NCBI GenBank assembly: GCA_033032175.1
Contig: CM065314.1
Location: 434,001 to 498,000 of the forward strand
DNA length: 64,000 nt
Reading direction: 5' to 3'
Origin: Saturnia japonica
Lineage: Eukaryota > Arthropoda > Insecta > Lepidoptera > Saturniidae
Each line of letters begins with the position of its first letter. The stretch's first letter is position 1. Positions 1 through 12,049 of this stretch are shown here, one piece after another. The notes under the pieces are model-generated. The model had not been told where the DNA came from and made no database searches. It saw only the letters and a program-made list of their open reading frames with translations. A program made the translations under genes and the position numbers.

Positions 1-1310
1 AGTCACTTAAAAGATTTTAGAAATTTTTGAAACGGATCCATTTTAGTTAATTATATGTTTCGTGGTAGCGCAAAGTATTGTGTCCTTTTCATTGCCTGTC
101 TAGTTACAATTTTGAAGATTAAAATTTTTCGTTAAGACCCTATTAATATAATCCGAAATCAATGAAAATATGAACTGATAGCTGATAACTGTTAGATATG
201 TTCGAAATAGTCCCCTTTGTAGGCTGAACGTGTAAAATTGACACTTGCAATAAGTTGAGATTAGGTAATCTCAAACTCCTTCTGTTAGATATCCGAAAAT
301 AACTTTATAGAATACTCGTATTTCAACATTAAAAAATTAAATTTTCCGTTTGGAAAACATTATTTTCTATATGTTGGCATAATTAGTGCGTTGTGACAGC
401 GTGTGACTTTATAGATTCCGAGCAGTATCAACTGATGAGAGATGAGTATCTGTCGACAGTCACCGTCGTTATGCAGCTATAACTTTACTTGAGCAAATAG
501 TCATTAGTTAAGTATACATATACACACTGGCTGATCTCGAAAGCCAAATCTTCATCATGTGTATACGCAACCGTTTTCAACGGTTTCTCTTTTACTTTTC
601 CAATTAGGATGTATCTGGCTCGGATATCTAAAGATGTTATTCGACGCCCCGCGAAATTTCAGATTCAAAAGATCAATTACTTATCGAAGTTTATTTGTAC
701 AAGTTTAATGATGTAATTAGTTAGTTTTATCAACAAAACCTTGTCAGTGAGTGTTAGGAGTAATTGTTTTTATTGATTTTAAAAGATTTTTTTTTTTTGG
801 TAAATGATTTCCTTTTTGCTTCAAATATCCCGAATTAAATATGTTGTATGTACGTAGAAAGACATAGATTGTGACGATTTTGATCAGGAGTCTCCAAACC
901 TTAAGTCCAAGAGGCAAACTGATAGCTCCGCAAAGCCTCAAGGGCATATATCTAACTAGTTCATCAGATTAACGTACACTTCAGTTACGAAAATTCAATT
1001 AATTATAGATATTTCAGCCGGCGAGTAAGGCACATGTCCGTATGTATGCTGTCGAAGTATTCTGTGTTGCAGGATGATGGTTCAGAATCGTTAATTGTAC
1101 ATAACATCATTGATCAAAAGTTGTTGTACGCAAAATGCTTGGACATTTGAGAAGTTTTAAAGCCAGTCTATCAACTTTATCAATTTCGCAAGTTTATTGA
1201 AAAGATTGGAGATAACGGATGACCATATTTTACTGCAGCAAGTACGCTGGCTTAGTTCTGGAAAGTTCTTGGACGATTTTTTGTGCTACTAGCAATAATC
1301 GTTTTTTTTT
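1..1310. other. AT-rich stretch without a recognised gene
   Basis: No ORF here looks coding. The open frames are short, low in complexity and not bounded by convincing splice sites. No repeat copy seen elsewhere in the window was recognised. Confidence 0.5.
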
Positions 1311-1311
1311 T

Positions 1312-1948
1312 TGACGTGACAACGTCTTATAATTCGATGGAGCCGGCTGCACGCACGAAAAAACATGACTCATGCGGCGTTACCTCGCTCTGAGACGTTC
1401 CATTTAAGGCTTGAAGTGCAAGCGAGAGCGCGGAACGAGCGACAAAGAGGCACAATCGGCCTCCGCGTTCGGCAGCGTTCGACATCTGTCTCTCTCCTAC
1501 TTGAGTGAGCGATGCGTCCGCGTGGACAGCTGCTATACAATAATACATTTACATGTTTTCGTCTAGTATGAAGTGCAGTGAAAAGTGAATGTGGTGTCAA
1601 TTGTGTATAGCAACGATAATTGCGGCGATAAAGGTAATGATTCTTTCGATATTAAATATATGTTCAGTGATATATTGTCGAATATTCGTGCTTTCATCAT
1701 TAAAATAAATAGCATCGGTCCTCTAGTGCAGCGATTGTAGGTTATGCTATAATTGACAAAACTATAACAATGCTACAACAAACAACTATGCGTACAAATA
1801 AATGTAACTTGATCAACTCAATTGTCATTTCCATTTACCTCCTTCTCTATATCCATATAAAATATCTATCAAACAAATAAAATTAAAATTTTCTTTTGAA
1901 AAATGATACCATTCCATCAGTATTTTTTATGACGTTGTCACGTTCAAC
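1312..1948. mobile_element. Putative DNA transposon (MITE) with TGACGTGACAACGTC-type ends
   Basis: The left end reads TTGACGTGACAACGTC at about 1311-1326. Its near reverse complement GACGTTGTCACGTTCAA lies at about 1932-1948, so the ends form an inverted repeat around ~600 bp. The interior is CpG-rich at 1340-1530 and then AT-rich, with no transposase frame. A non-autonomous cut-and-paste element is the simplest reading. The superfamily is not assigned because the target duplication is unclear. The CpG-rich interior could instead be a promoter caught between the repeats. Confidence 0.45.
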
Positions 1949-4883
1949 TATCGTCAGTAAACCGACTTTAGAGACAACCGTTTTTTTTTCAATAAAACAA
2001 TCGCCCTAGTGACAAACAATGAGTGGTTATGAAAGTAATAACTTTATACGTTTATTTAACTAAACATATGAACGAGCTTAACTTACGATTGCAAGGAGAA
2101 GCCTGTTTCCGCCTGATTTCTACACGCATATTAAGTAATCCGCTTTATATTAACCGCAATTGATAAAAAATGTTTTACGTATTATAATACAATGTCAAAC
2201 ATTCAGACAGCTAACTGAGACTCTATTTCAAATTGATTTTCCAATTGAAGCTTTGGGTACTTAAAAAATAAATTTTGAGTCTCGTACCTATGTATTTACT
2301 GTTTTGACTCAATTGCAAGAATTTTCCAGAATTCACTGATTTTTTACCAGAACTTTAAATAGAAGTTATTGATTTGCAGTGTAGTTGAGTTTTGCGGTTT
2401 GATCAGTTGCATTTTGTTCGTGGCTATTTTCCCACTTTTGGAAGGACCTGTACGAAAAAACATTTTCCAAAATGGAATATACAAAAAAAGTTTACAGATG
2501 AGCATCTTATAAGTCGCTTTTGGTTATTGGTACAACTATTTTTTTTAATGACTACTTTGATTTGTTTTATCAAAATTTAGATGTTTATGCCCGTTCTTTA
2601 TATTTGGTGCATTACTGGCAATACTATGTCAACTTAACAAAGGAATTTCTAATATCTAGTGTTAGCTATTTGTAGCATTACGACTTACGACATATTGTTA
2701 TGATTGATGTGTTATAAATTATGTTTCCTTCCTTATGATAACTAATAATAGCAAAGAAGTAAGTGACATTATTGTTTATTATTTTGTAGCTTGTTTTTAT
2801 TACAATTTCTCCATGAATTTGTTTATTAAACTCGTTGACTTCATCAGTTATATAAATATATACAATCATAAGAGTGCCTTCGTGTCTTTGTAATTTAATA
2901 CGCTTTATAGTCTATAAACAACAGTTTAAAAACAAAAACAATAATAACTATTGGTCGCATGTTAATGTGAAACACTCCGCGCTCGCCTCTCGCGCGCCCT
3001 CTGTACTGTGTGACTTTCTTTGAGTAACTATTTTAATTCATTATTAGTATATTAGCTGTGCCTGCCACTTCCTCCAAGTGGATTTTCGAGCTTTGTAAAT
3101 GTCTCGGATTCCTGAGACGCAGCGTGGTAGGTACTCAAAGTTAGCAGTCAGCCGTGCCTCACACTCTTCACTACTTTCGATCGATCGACATTCTGCCATA
3201 AGTCTACGCTGTTAATTTAACTTATCTCGAATGGATCTCTCTCTTATTCAGAGCAATTGAATACTGAGAAAATCCCGCCCACTTTCTACCAGGCATTTTA
3301 CCTAAACACAAATTACAATATAATACAGTCCGTCGCGTCTGGTGGTGAGACCGGCGGCGGAAAATCGATCCTATGTCTGCAGTTTCGAACTCCAACATGA
3401 AGCAACGATTTTTCCGTAATTCGCATACATTTACTACTTCTAATTGGTAACACTATCGATAGGATGACGGTGAAGGGAAACATTTTGAGGAAACCGGAAG
3501 GTTTGAGAAATGTTCTTGTATGTGGGAAAAATATAGAACTGTTGATTTCTCTGTGTTTGAAATAGCCAATACGGTGTGAACTGGCGGCGTGGTGATGAAG
3601 CCCTTGACCTTGCCTTCCCTTGGGGAGAAGAGACCTTCGCCCAGCAGTGACAGAAGCGGGCATAAGCATAAGCTGATATTATTACTATTATTACAGTCCG
3701 CAGATTATTAAATTAGTAGTTTTAATTTCATTTAAATCTACTTCATAGTAAATTAATCAATAGTCGTTTGAGAATACCGAAATAAAAAGATTTCAATTAA
3801 TAAACAATATTATCAAGAAAATGTAATTCTTACTTACTGTATAGGTAGTTCAATAGAAAAATATTTTAATTTTTTTACATTTATCGACTCATAATATATT
3901 GTGAATCCTTATTGCTTCTTATCCTTATTCCTTATCCCTTGCGCATTATATATATGTACTATGTCTGTTATATAATTTATTAAAACTTGATTGCGCAAAA
4001 AATATCAAACAACGACATCTACCGTAGATTTTAGAACAAAATAGAAAAATCAAACCCGTTTATTTCTATTGAAAATTAACTGAAGATAACATTATTTGAA
4101 TTCATTTCGAATAATTTCACTCTATTTCAATGGTTATTGTTTATATATATATATACATACACACATGCTCTTTTTACATGTATTTACACAACCTAAACGT
4201 AAATTATATACCATACATGTGTAAAACTGCATCTTAAATGTATCTCACGACTATAAACTACAATCATACCAAATTTCATTAATTCAAAAGACAAAAAAGA
4301 CACAAAAAATTAAAAAACTATCTAAATGTGTTCTGTCCATCATTCTAAATCTCTTCGTAGTTTTTTTAATTTCGTATAACATTAACATACAGATTCCACC
4401 CTTAATTGATATACACTTTTAACCGGAAACGAAAACTTAAAAACAAATTCCAAAAATGTTAATAAACTCACGGGGACTCCTACAGTGAATTTTCTGACTT
4501 ACATGAGAAGTTTATATCGTATTTTAAAATGTAATTGATAGTAATATAACATTAAATCATATCTAGAAAACAACATTATTTCTGATATAATATTTCTATT
4601 CGAATATTTTATTATCACACCAAAAATATGCATTAGATTATAGATGTGCAAAACGACTGTAGGTACTTGTGTGATGATAGTAGTGCAGTCAAGTGCGTAC
4701 CAGTAAGTACGCAAAACGGATCTAAAAATATAAATGTAAAATGCAAAAAAAGCCTAGTATCGGTTAGTTAAGTAATTAGTAATTAACAATAAGAATTCAT
4801 TACCAATACGGGTGCCGTGTTATCTATTGTAACGGAAGGGGGAATTTTGTCACCCGCAACCATACATGTAGGTAATATAAAAA
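1949..4883. other. Non-coding stretch with minor repeat debris
   Basis: AT-rich with no supportable gene. A small CpG-rich patch lies at 2975-3002. The open frame on the minus strand at 3313-3669 lies over a repeat tail at about 3590-3670. That tail resembles a LINE 3' end: on the plus strand it carries a WGEETFAQQ-like peptide followed by a stop. Confidence 0.4.
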
Positions 4884-5050
4884 GATCGGCAATGGGTAGA
4901 TTTGGGCCTTCCCGACAAACAAAATACATTAGTGTGCGTGTAATAGTGCTGCACCATGTACTGACTCGGCTTTAATGTCGATATCGATACACATATTGGT
5001 GTATTCATGTCGCCTAGTTCAACAAACACGAAATTTTTATAATACAAATT
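4884..5050 (-). repeat. Dispersed unit next to Helitron family-2 end, copy 1
   Basis: This ~170 bp block runs from GATCGGCAATGGGTAGATTT to ACAAACACGAAATTTTTATA. It recurs at 24,446-24,620 (same strand) and at 38,353-38,530 (opposite strand). In each case it lies just outside a Helitron-like CTAG terminus in the same relative order. Key shared words are GGGTAGATTTGGGC, GTCGATATCGATACACATAT and CGCCTAGTTCAACAAACACG. Here it is separated from the Helitron end by a ~115 bp inserted repeat (5051-5165). Confidence 0.6.
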
Positions 5051-5165
5051 ATTATAATAATTTTATTAGTGACCATAATATTTGGTTTTTAGTAGACAAT
5101 ACTTAAGCATTTACACTGCTGGCATGTAATATTATTTAAAAATCTCAAATTACATACTACAAATT
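5051..5165. repeat. Short dispersed repeat, copy 1
   Basis: The block TTTATTAGTGACC ... TTTTAGTAGACAATACTTAAG ... GGCATGTAATATTATT recurs at about 9993-10,115. It interrupts the unit that is continuous at 24.5 and 38.4 kb, so it is a later insertion. Its class is unknown. Confidence 0.5.
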
Positions 5166-5174
5166 CATATAGTA

Positions 5175-5400
5175 CTAGTGGTGCCCCGCGGCTCCGCACG
5201 CGTTTATTAAGCAATAATTATTTTCATCCCATAATTGTATTTTACTCTTATTATTGACGATTCATCAGCTTATATTTGGATTGACTTATACTTCCTGTGT
5301 ACAAAATTTCATGAAAATCAGTTTTTAATTAATACAAATAATTTTTTTTACGATTTCTAGACGTGTTATCAACTATTCACGTATTTGATTTAAAAAATAT
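5175..5400 (-). mobile_element. Helitron-like element (family 2), 3' end and partial body
   Basis: In minus orientation the element ends with CTAG at 5175-5178, preceded by a GC-rich GGAGCCGCGGGGC-type segment as in Helitron 3' ends. The body (GCACGCGTTTATTAAGCAAT, then TTATACTTCCTGTGTACAAA) is shared with copies at 24,624 and 38,349. It codes for nothing. The 5' end was not found; the sequence runs into a THAP-like repeat fragment near 5400. Confidence 0.55.
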
Positions 5401-5760
5401 TTTAATTTATTTATGAATAGAACTTTTATAAACTTTCTAAAACAATTTATTTTGTTAGCAAAACATTTTAATCGGCCCTACATGTGAAATTGGATATTTT
5501 GTAGATTTTCTTTATGGATGAGTTACAACAAGACACTGCACAGGTAACATAACTGTAATACGTCTACCAGACTAAATTATATTGTAAAACCTTATATTTT
5601 AAGAAAATAAACGATATTTATTTTTGTCATGAATGACAAAAACCCCCTTATCCTTTAGGAACTCGTCATGTGTCCCTCCCTATCTCGCTCTGACTTACTA
5701 TGCCTATACTATACTCTTTCTCTGTCGTATAGCCAATCTATATTATACTACATTTATGCC
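5395..5760 (-). pseudogene. Repeat fragment with a THAP-like N-terminus, copy 1
   Basis: On the minus strand this matches 30,481-30,860. Allowing one lost base, the frame begins M-V-T-C-A-V-S-C-C-N-S, resembling the first zinc-binding cysteines of a THAP domain (C-x2-4-C). No long frame follows. THAP domains occur in P-element-type transposases and host DNA-binding proteins. Read as the decayed 5' end of a transposon gene; the family is a weak inference from few residues. Confidence 0.3.
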
Positions 5761-6191
5761 GACAACCGTGTCCGTGTCTTCCTTATATGGTTATTACACG
5801 GTATAAGTGTTAGGAGACGAGCGATTTTGTAATGTACCTTTATTTTGATGTATACAATTCCATTTTAATTAAGATACTTATCTTTTTAAACTTTTTATAT
5901 TAGATTAAATGAAAAAAATATCATAGAGGATTACAATCAGTGATTTCATTAAGTACTGGTTTTAATGATTAAAAAAATTCGTAAATGTATATAATTTGTT
6001 ATGTTAATGCATATAAATTCCGGCAATACGCGCCGCCGCCTCGCCACCCGAAATTATTTTGACGTTTCTTGTTTAAAAGGTCAATATGCAATATTAATTA
6101 AATACTGGTTAAATGATAAAACTACTTATTTGGCGTAACAAAACAAAACAAAACCTCCAAAACTGTATTCCGCGTGCCAATAATAATTTTG
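5761..6191. other. Non-coding AT-rich gap
   Basis: No gene, splice-bounded frame or recognised repeat was seen. A short CGCCGCCGCC patch lies near 6031. Confidence 0.4.
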
Positions 6192-6410
6192 ATGAAGTTA
6201 GCCTTCAATGATAATAATGAAAATTTATTTTACTAACTTTTATTTTTTTATAGTCAAATGAGTATAATTATAATGATGTATAAATAATAAACATTGTTTT
6301 AGTCAAACTAAAATAATGTTTATTTATACATCGTTCAATTATTTTAACAGAAATTTAAAAAGTTAGTATTACATGAATTCTCGTTTATTATCATTGACGG
6401 CTAACTTCAT
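6192..6410. mobile_element. Foldback (palindromic) element
   Basis: The segment starts ATGAAGTTAGCC and ends GGCTAACTTCAT. The two halves pair along almost their full length, with matching inner words such as AATGATAATAA, ACTAACTTTT and GATGTATAAATAA, around a centre near 6301. Arms are ~105 bp and imperfect. It codes for nothing. A foldback MITE or a hairpin RNA source are both possible. Its terminal ATGAAGTT recurs at the ends of the perfect palindrome at 33,636-33,796. Confidence 0.65.
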
Positions 6411-7360
6411 AAGGTCTCACTTTCGTCACAAGATGCGCACGTGGCGCCCAATTTTACTCTCTACTAAACGCACCAAAACAATTATAACTTCAAAAACATG
6501 TCAAATATATAGTTATATTATTACACTCATCACTATATAATTAATTGTATAATTATTTACATAAAATCGTAAATTTTATTTCTGTAGTTAAAATGTTCAT
6601 AGAAGAATCTCTGTAAGAATAAAATAATTGTTGTTTTAAACAGGTTTAAATAGATAGGTTCTTGTGAATTGATCTACCAGGTAACGCATGGTCGCATTAC
6701 TGATAGATGAATTATACTAGACATTGGGTGACGTGACGCGAGGGTCGCGCGGCGCGGGCGCACTGCGCTCAGCGGTGACTGTTAATCTGCGATGTCTGCG
6801 TCGCGTCACAATGGCGAACCAAGCCGGATGTAACACTGTGTGACATACTTTATATACAACCGAATACTTAAAATCGGCCAAGAGCGATTCCGACCCGCGT
6901 CTGAGATTCCGTTCAAACAACAAATATATTTATTGCCAGAAACGTTGTTTTCATTCAAACAGTTCGGGATCAATACCGTGAGCCAGACAAACAGGATTTA
7001 CTTTAGAATTTGCATTAAATTTGACGCTTGTACATTAATATCACAACTTACTGTAATACAATTTCACATATTGGTGAAAATTTTTTGCTTTAATACCTTT
7101 GTTCACAAATGATCTATGTTATGATTAAAATGATATGAAGCATTGACGGGCATCAGCTAATCGTGTGGTACAGCAGTCGCGAACATGTTTGCTGATATAA
7201 TCATTTGCGACTGATTCTACCGGGTGAAATGATTAATAATAAATAATTGATATTGCCGAACATATAATAGCAGAGAAGAATATAATCACCAGGGTAAGAA
7301 CACAAAACATGCTAGGAGATTGTACACAATGATACGAAATTACAAAGAAATAGAATAATA
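6411..7360. other. Non-coding stretch with a CpG-rich patch
   Basis: The patch at about 6721-6840 is rich in CpG and contains TGACGTGACGC, a CRE-like word. It stands out from the AT-rich surroundings and could be a promoter or a repeat piece. No coding exon can be tied to it. The overlapping open frames look like by-products of base composition. Confidence 0.35.
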
Positions 7361-7672
7361 CTAGGTGGTACCCGCGACTTCGTCTGCGTATTATTGGATA
7401 TACACAGATTGATTTCGGAACACGACAAACCAAAAAAATCTCCTTTTTTGCATGATTGAGCAACAAACATAGAAACTTTCCATTTATTATATTTGTAAGA
7501 TAACACTGGTTAAACTATAGTTTTACCGGGATAAAAAGTACCCTATATGTTATTCCAGGTCGTAGACTATCTGTGTGCCAAATTTCATTGAGATCTGTTC
7601 AGCCGTTTTAGCGTGATTGAGTAACAAACATCCAAACATACACACTTTCACATTTATTATATTATTGATAGA
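7361..7672 (-). mobile_element. Non-autonomous Helitron
   Basis: On the minus strand it begins TCTATCAATAATATAATAAA and ends in CTAG (7361-7364), followed by T on that strand. The 3' end carries the GC-rich GTACCCGCGACTTCG segment (plus-strand sense) common at these termini. An internal ~45 bp block is repeated, suggesting an internal duplication. The base outside the 5' end is not the usual A. It has no coding capacity. Confidence 0.6.
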
Positions 7673-8440
7673 ACTAGGACTAGAATTAGGAGTAATAAAA
7701 ACAAAGTAGATAATGGTACAAGTCTGTAATATCGATGTAAATTCTGTTAAAAGTCTTTCATGTAGTTTATAACTGAGTTTGTCAGTTTAATTTAAGATTT
7801 TAAATTGACTGATTAAAATGATTGTTGTATTGTCAGTAAAAGTAAAACTCATGTTAGTTGTGGAACTGGATTTTAACTGATACACGTAGCATGTGGCATT
7901 CGAGTGAGCTACTGCCTCTGTGTTACTATTTACTTACAATGACGTTAAACAAAAACAGGGATCGTTTAAAAATTAATACTATTTTATACATAGAGCACGA
8001 CTAATAAGCCATACATTGAGAAATTTACATGAGAAGCGTATGACGTCTCGCTCATTCGATGCGCCTGCGCAGTGAAATTAACGTAAATAGCCAATTTTCT
8101 ACTTTCTATTCGAACATAAATATATAAATAACTTGGCGTTTGTTTGTGATTTCGAAACGAACTCCGATATTGAAAGTATTTATCTTAAAGGTTATTTTAA
8201 ATCATTAATTTTAAATGCGTGATTTTATTAATTTTCATACAAGTAATGTCACAAACAAGCATACGGCCCGCTTTAACCTATGGACGCTTAGTCTCCAAAG
8301 TGTGGGTAAAATATACCATATGGGTTTATACAGTCCAGTGTGTATGCCCAAGGGTGATGAACTGGATCCATAGCATTATGATAATAAATTTTAATTGAGA
8401 AATCATAGATGTTGTATGTATATAGCCCATGTATTTTACA
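7673..8440. other. Non-coding gap
   Basis: AT-rich; no gene or clear repeat was identified. Confidence 0.4.
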
Positions 8441-8442
8441 AT

Positions 8443-8757
8443 TACAATTAATAAAATTGAAGTGTCTGTTTGAAATGTCAGACGAACGGCTTTTTACTAA
8501 ATGCATATCAAAGTACATACGAAACCTATAACAAAAACATTTTACATTTTTTTTGTCTGTCTGTCTGTTCGTTCCGGGTAATCTCCGAAACGGTTGGACC
8601 AATTTTGACGGAACTTTCACTGTAAGATAGCTGATAGTTATGGGGAGTAACTTAGGCTACTTTTATTTTAGAAAAAGAATTAGACACAGGTGCGTTGGCG
8701 GGCGCGGTGTTTGTCGGATAACATCAACACAGGTGAAACCGCGGGGCACAGTTAGTA
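8443..8757 (+). mobile_element. Helitron family 1, chimeric or degraded copy
   Basis: It shares the family words CAATTAATAAAATTGAAGTG, GGTAATCTCCGAAACGGTTG and TTTTATTTTAGAAAAAGAAT with the complete copies at 12,050 and 57,680. After about 8680 the usual tail is replaced by a different GC-rich end, GAAACCGCGGGGCACAGTTAG. The final CTAG is changed to TTAG. Either a recombinant between Helitron subfamilies or a diverged copy. Confidence 0.55.
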
Positions 8758-8935
8758 TCCAAATAAGCAGGATGAACGGGTGTCGAACTACATCACTAAA
8801 GCTGAGACGCCCGCACCAACCTCACCTGCACGTGGTGTACCCTGCTGAGTAACGATCGAGGAAATGCCGATAGCGGGGTGGTAGGGCTCTACAGTCACTG
8901 TGTCGCGACAGGTGATGCACATGCTAAACTTTAAT
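8758..8935. repeat. Probable dispersed repeat, GC-richer
   Basis: Higher GC than its surroundings and follows the Helitron end directly, with a short open frame running through. No second copy was located in this window, so the repeat call rests on composition and context only. Confidence 0.25.
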
Positions 8936-8959
8936 GGATTGGATTGGATTTTGTCAAAA

Positions 8960-9365
8960 ATCAGCACAATGTTAATACTAGAAATAAAGATAAATTAGTC
9001 GTACCGTGTTTTAGACTAATAAAAGTTTTTTAGGTAATAATGTTAGGTTCTTTAACAAGATCCCGAAATACATTACTAATTTACCGGACAACAAGTTCAA
9101 GGACCATGTCAAGCGGGTTTTACTGTCAAAGGTTATTACAGAGTGGATCATTATGTGAATGATAGTGATGTATGGAAGTGACCCCGTCTCTGTGCATCCA
9201 CTAAATTATTATTTGTACAGTTGAACAAAAAAAGATAAACCCGATCGAGTTTATTACCGGTTCTACTCGATGTCTGGGACGTTTTCCGAACCAGCAGTAG
9301 TGTTTTAACGTTCATAAATGCCTTCTTAGGGCCTAAATTGCATAAAGATTATTTTAATTTTGATT
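8960..9365 (+). pseudogene. 3' end of a non-LTR retrotransposon (LINE), copy 1
   Basis: Near 9076-9181 the plus strand encodes the tail of a reverse transcriptase ORF: first LPDNKFKDHVKRVLLSK, then, after a one-base shift, KGYYRVDHYVNDSDVWK and a stop at 9179-9181. The pattern FK-x-x-(V/I)K-x-x-LLSK-x-YY is typical of the C-terminus of CR1/L2/Jockey-like LINE ORF2. A 3' UTR follows with TTCTACTCGATGTCTGGGAC and GGGCCTAAATTGCATAAAGA. Versions of this UTR recur at 25.7, 32.1, 45.1, 46.4 and 62.5 kb. The copy is 5'-truncated and frameshifted. Confidence 0.65.
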
Positions 9366-9992
9366 TTCACTTTATGGCCGATCTGAACAGAGTAACGAGT
9401 CTGAAATAGCGCATGGTATTATACAAACAGCCGAATGTTGCTTTTACATAAATATTATTAACTATTATAATTGTTATTAAATATAATTTATGAAATTAAT
9501 ATTTGTACTTACATTTGTGTTTGCGTAAACTAACGCGCCTATGTTCACAGCGGTCAAAAAGTTTGGCGCGAGGTGTACAGTATCGTCAATTTGCCGTACT
9601 AATATTAAAAAGAGCGGTGAAGATTTCTTAGTTTTTTTTTTAACGAGGTCCTCAATTGATAAGCAAATTGTAATATCTGGGAACAACGGTGCGGCTCTCG
9701 TTGGTAAATGAGGACCTGGCAACACTACCTATTATCGTCATAATAATGACCAGTAGACTTTTATTCAATTAACGCATAGTCTTGATATGATTATCAGTTG
9801 TCTATTTTATCGACTTATGTAAGACTTAAAGGTGATCGAACTTTTCCATTTTACTTGTACAGTTTACATAAAAAAATCCAGTTCAGTGTAATTTTAAAGA
9901 ATTGTGGATTTTAGAATGCATTCTTTCTTTCATAGGCGATTAAATATAAAATTTTAAAAAACACGTATGTGTTTAAAATTAATAATAACAAT
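9366..9992. other. Non-coding gap
   Basis: The minus-strand open frame at 9477-9725 has no recognisable motif and no splice context. Nothing else was supported. Confidence 0.35.
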
Positions 9993-10140
9993 AATAATTT
10001 ATTAGTGACCAAATTATTTGCAAACAATCTGAATACAAATACAGTTTAATATGGATTTTAGTAGACAATACTTAAGCATTTATACTGGCATGCAATATTA
10101 TTGAAAAATCTCAAATTTAATACAGAGATAAATTCAGTAA
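9993..10140. repeat. Short dispersed repeat, copy 2
   Basis: It matches 5051-5165 through TTTATTAGTGACCA, TTTTAGTAGACAATACTTAAG and GGCATGCAATATTATT, with ~35 extra bases in the middle. Confidence 0.5.
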
Positions 10141-10334
10141 ATTACAATAACATGAATATTTGAATCAACAATTAAGTAACTAAAAATTAATTTAATTAAA
10201 TCAAATCATATTCAATTCATATTTAAAAACAATTATTTTCGCTTAACATAAAACGGAAGAATTTAAATTTTTAATACAATTTAATAATAATTTTAAAATA
10301 ATAATGTGTATTGGATTAATATCTAAAATTCTTA

Positions 10335-10341
10335 TTTATAT

Positions 10342-10376
<35 letters not shown>

Positions 10377-10377
10377 G
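10335..10377. repeat. (TA)n microsatellite
   Basis: About 43 bp of TA dinucleotides with a single interruption. Confidence 0.9.
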
Positions 10378-11656
10378 TATGTATGTAGTAGTGTGTATGC
10401 TGAACAGTTTTGTGGATGTGTTCCTTTTTGTCAAACCCAAATTTGAATATTAGAGAACTCCGGTACTCGAACTAGGCAAAGAGCCTGTGGCTGTGAATGT
10501 TTTAGATTAAAATTAATATTGTAGTTAAAGCGGCAACACCGGATAAAGCTCGTTTTAATTTAATTGCCAACGCACGCACATAAACGATTCATAATTTGAG
10601 ATGATTGTGTCGGTTTTATGTAATTTTTATTAATTTATTGTAATAATTATCTCAATATTATAAAGCCGTGTTCACGATAAGGTTGAGAAAGATTACCTTC
10701 ACGCTTACGTTACGCTTATTTAACTTATAAACCGTTACCAACTTTTGTATGCAAGTAATGACGCAATATAACATGATTTAATGTTTTCTTCTGAGATGCG
10801 ATTAGCGACCGTGGCCTTTGTAATAGAGTTGAAACATCCACTCACAATCGTAAATGTTTATTATTCAATTAGAATTCGCTTGAACAAGTAGATGGACTAT
10901 GTAATTAGGTAATTACCATTGGCCAGCAGTTGTCACTTATAAGTTTTTAATTTTGTTAATTTAATCAGAAATCATCGAATTTTAATAAATAAATCAAGAT
11001 GAAAAGAATTTTAATACTGTCGATTTTTCATGGGCAATGAATTTCATAGCCCTCTCCCCAAGCTTACCCCATGGTAATAAGTAATAACACTAATAACACA
11101 AGTTTCTTCCCAATAAATATCTTTGAAGAAAAAACATTGGATTAATGATACAGTTTGGAGCGCAGCGGTAACCAGTCATAAAAACATTTTGCGATTGTGA
11201 ATTGTAATTAAAACTTCCATATTATAACAGAACAAAACAATTTTTAACAAAAATGAAAACAATTCTTTAATAGGGGCATAGCATCAATGAAAAATGTTGC
11301 AAAAACGGGGAAAATTTATTGCTTTTGAGAGTTTCCACTGAGTGCGCTGCTTGAATGGTTAAAGTTACGCAACAATGATGTGTGACGGAATTGTTTCTCT
11401 TAAAAAGTTCTAAAAAAAAAGTCCGCTATAGTATATGGCTATCTTTTAAGATTTACTCATTATAACCTTGTTTTATAGTAATAAAATTTGTTCTAAAATA
11501 ATAGGAAAATAAGTATAAGATAAAAAGAAGATATCGCGGCGCGGCGGCGTAAGGTTATTAAGTAATTCTACCAACTGTCTTTAACTTAAAAATCTATCTC
11601 CAAACACTTATAGGTGTGTTCAGACCCTATGGTTAAAATGTTAATCCCTTGTTATA
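10378..11656. other. Non-coding gap
   Basis: AT-rich with no supported gene. A GCGGCGCGGCGGCG patch lies at about 11,537. Confidence 0.4.
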
Positions 11657-12018
11657 CCATTTCCATTTCTTTATTTTCTCGATGACCGCTCCTGTGAAAA
11701 CTTGAACGAGCGCCTTGTTTACATTATGTATGCATTATTTTATAAAAATATGACATTTACACACGTACAAGGTTATACCAGAGTCGGAGAAACTGATAGG
11801 GATGGAGCTATATCGATAAGTAGGTATAGGTAGGTGGTACTCGACAATGAAACGAAATAATTATAACGACAGGTAATCTTTATTTATTTATATTAATCAA
11901 AATCTGATGATAATATAAATATAATTAATATATGCGATCGATATCATTACTTATTTGGCCACAACACTACAACTATCAAATTAGAACTGTCATCGAGAAA
12001 ATAAAGAAATGGAAATAG
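11657..12018. mobile_element. MITE with CCATTTCC termini and TA target site, copy 1
   Basis: The left end CCATTTCCATTTCTTTATTT and the right end AAATAAAGAAATGGAAATAG are inverted repeats of ~32 bp that continue into TTCTCGATGAC. Both ends are flanked by TA (11,655-56 and 12,019-20), as expected for Tc1/mariner-type insertion. A second copy at 16,210-16,673 shares the interior (ACACGTACAAG, AACTGATAGGGATGGAGCTA, AATTATAACGACAGGTAATC). This copy lacks ~100 bp present in copy 2. There is no transposase. Confidence 0.75.
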
Positions 12019-12049
12019 TATAGTTATGAAATATGTGTTATTCAAATCT

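Noticed and set aside
3313..3669. 118-residue minus-strand frame
   Set aside because: It overlaps a LINE-like tail on the opposite strand and shows no protein family pattern.
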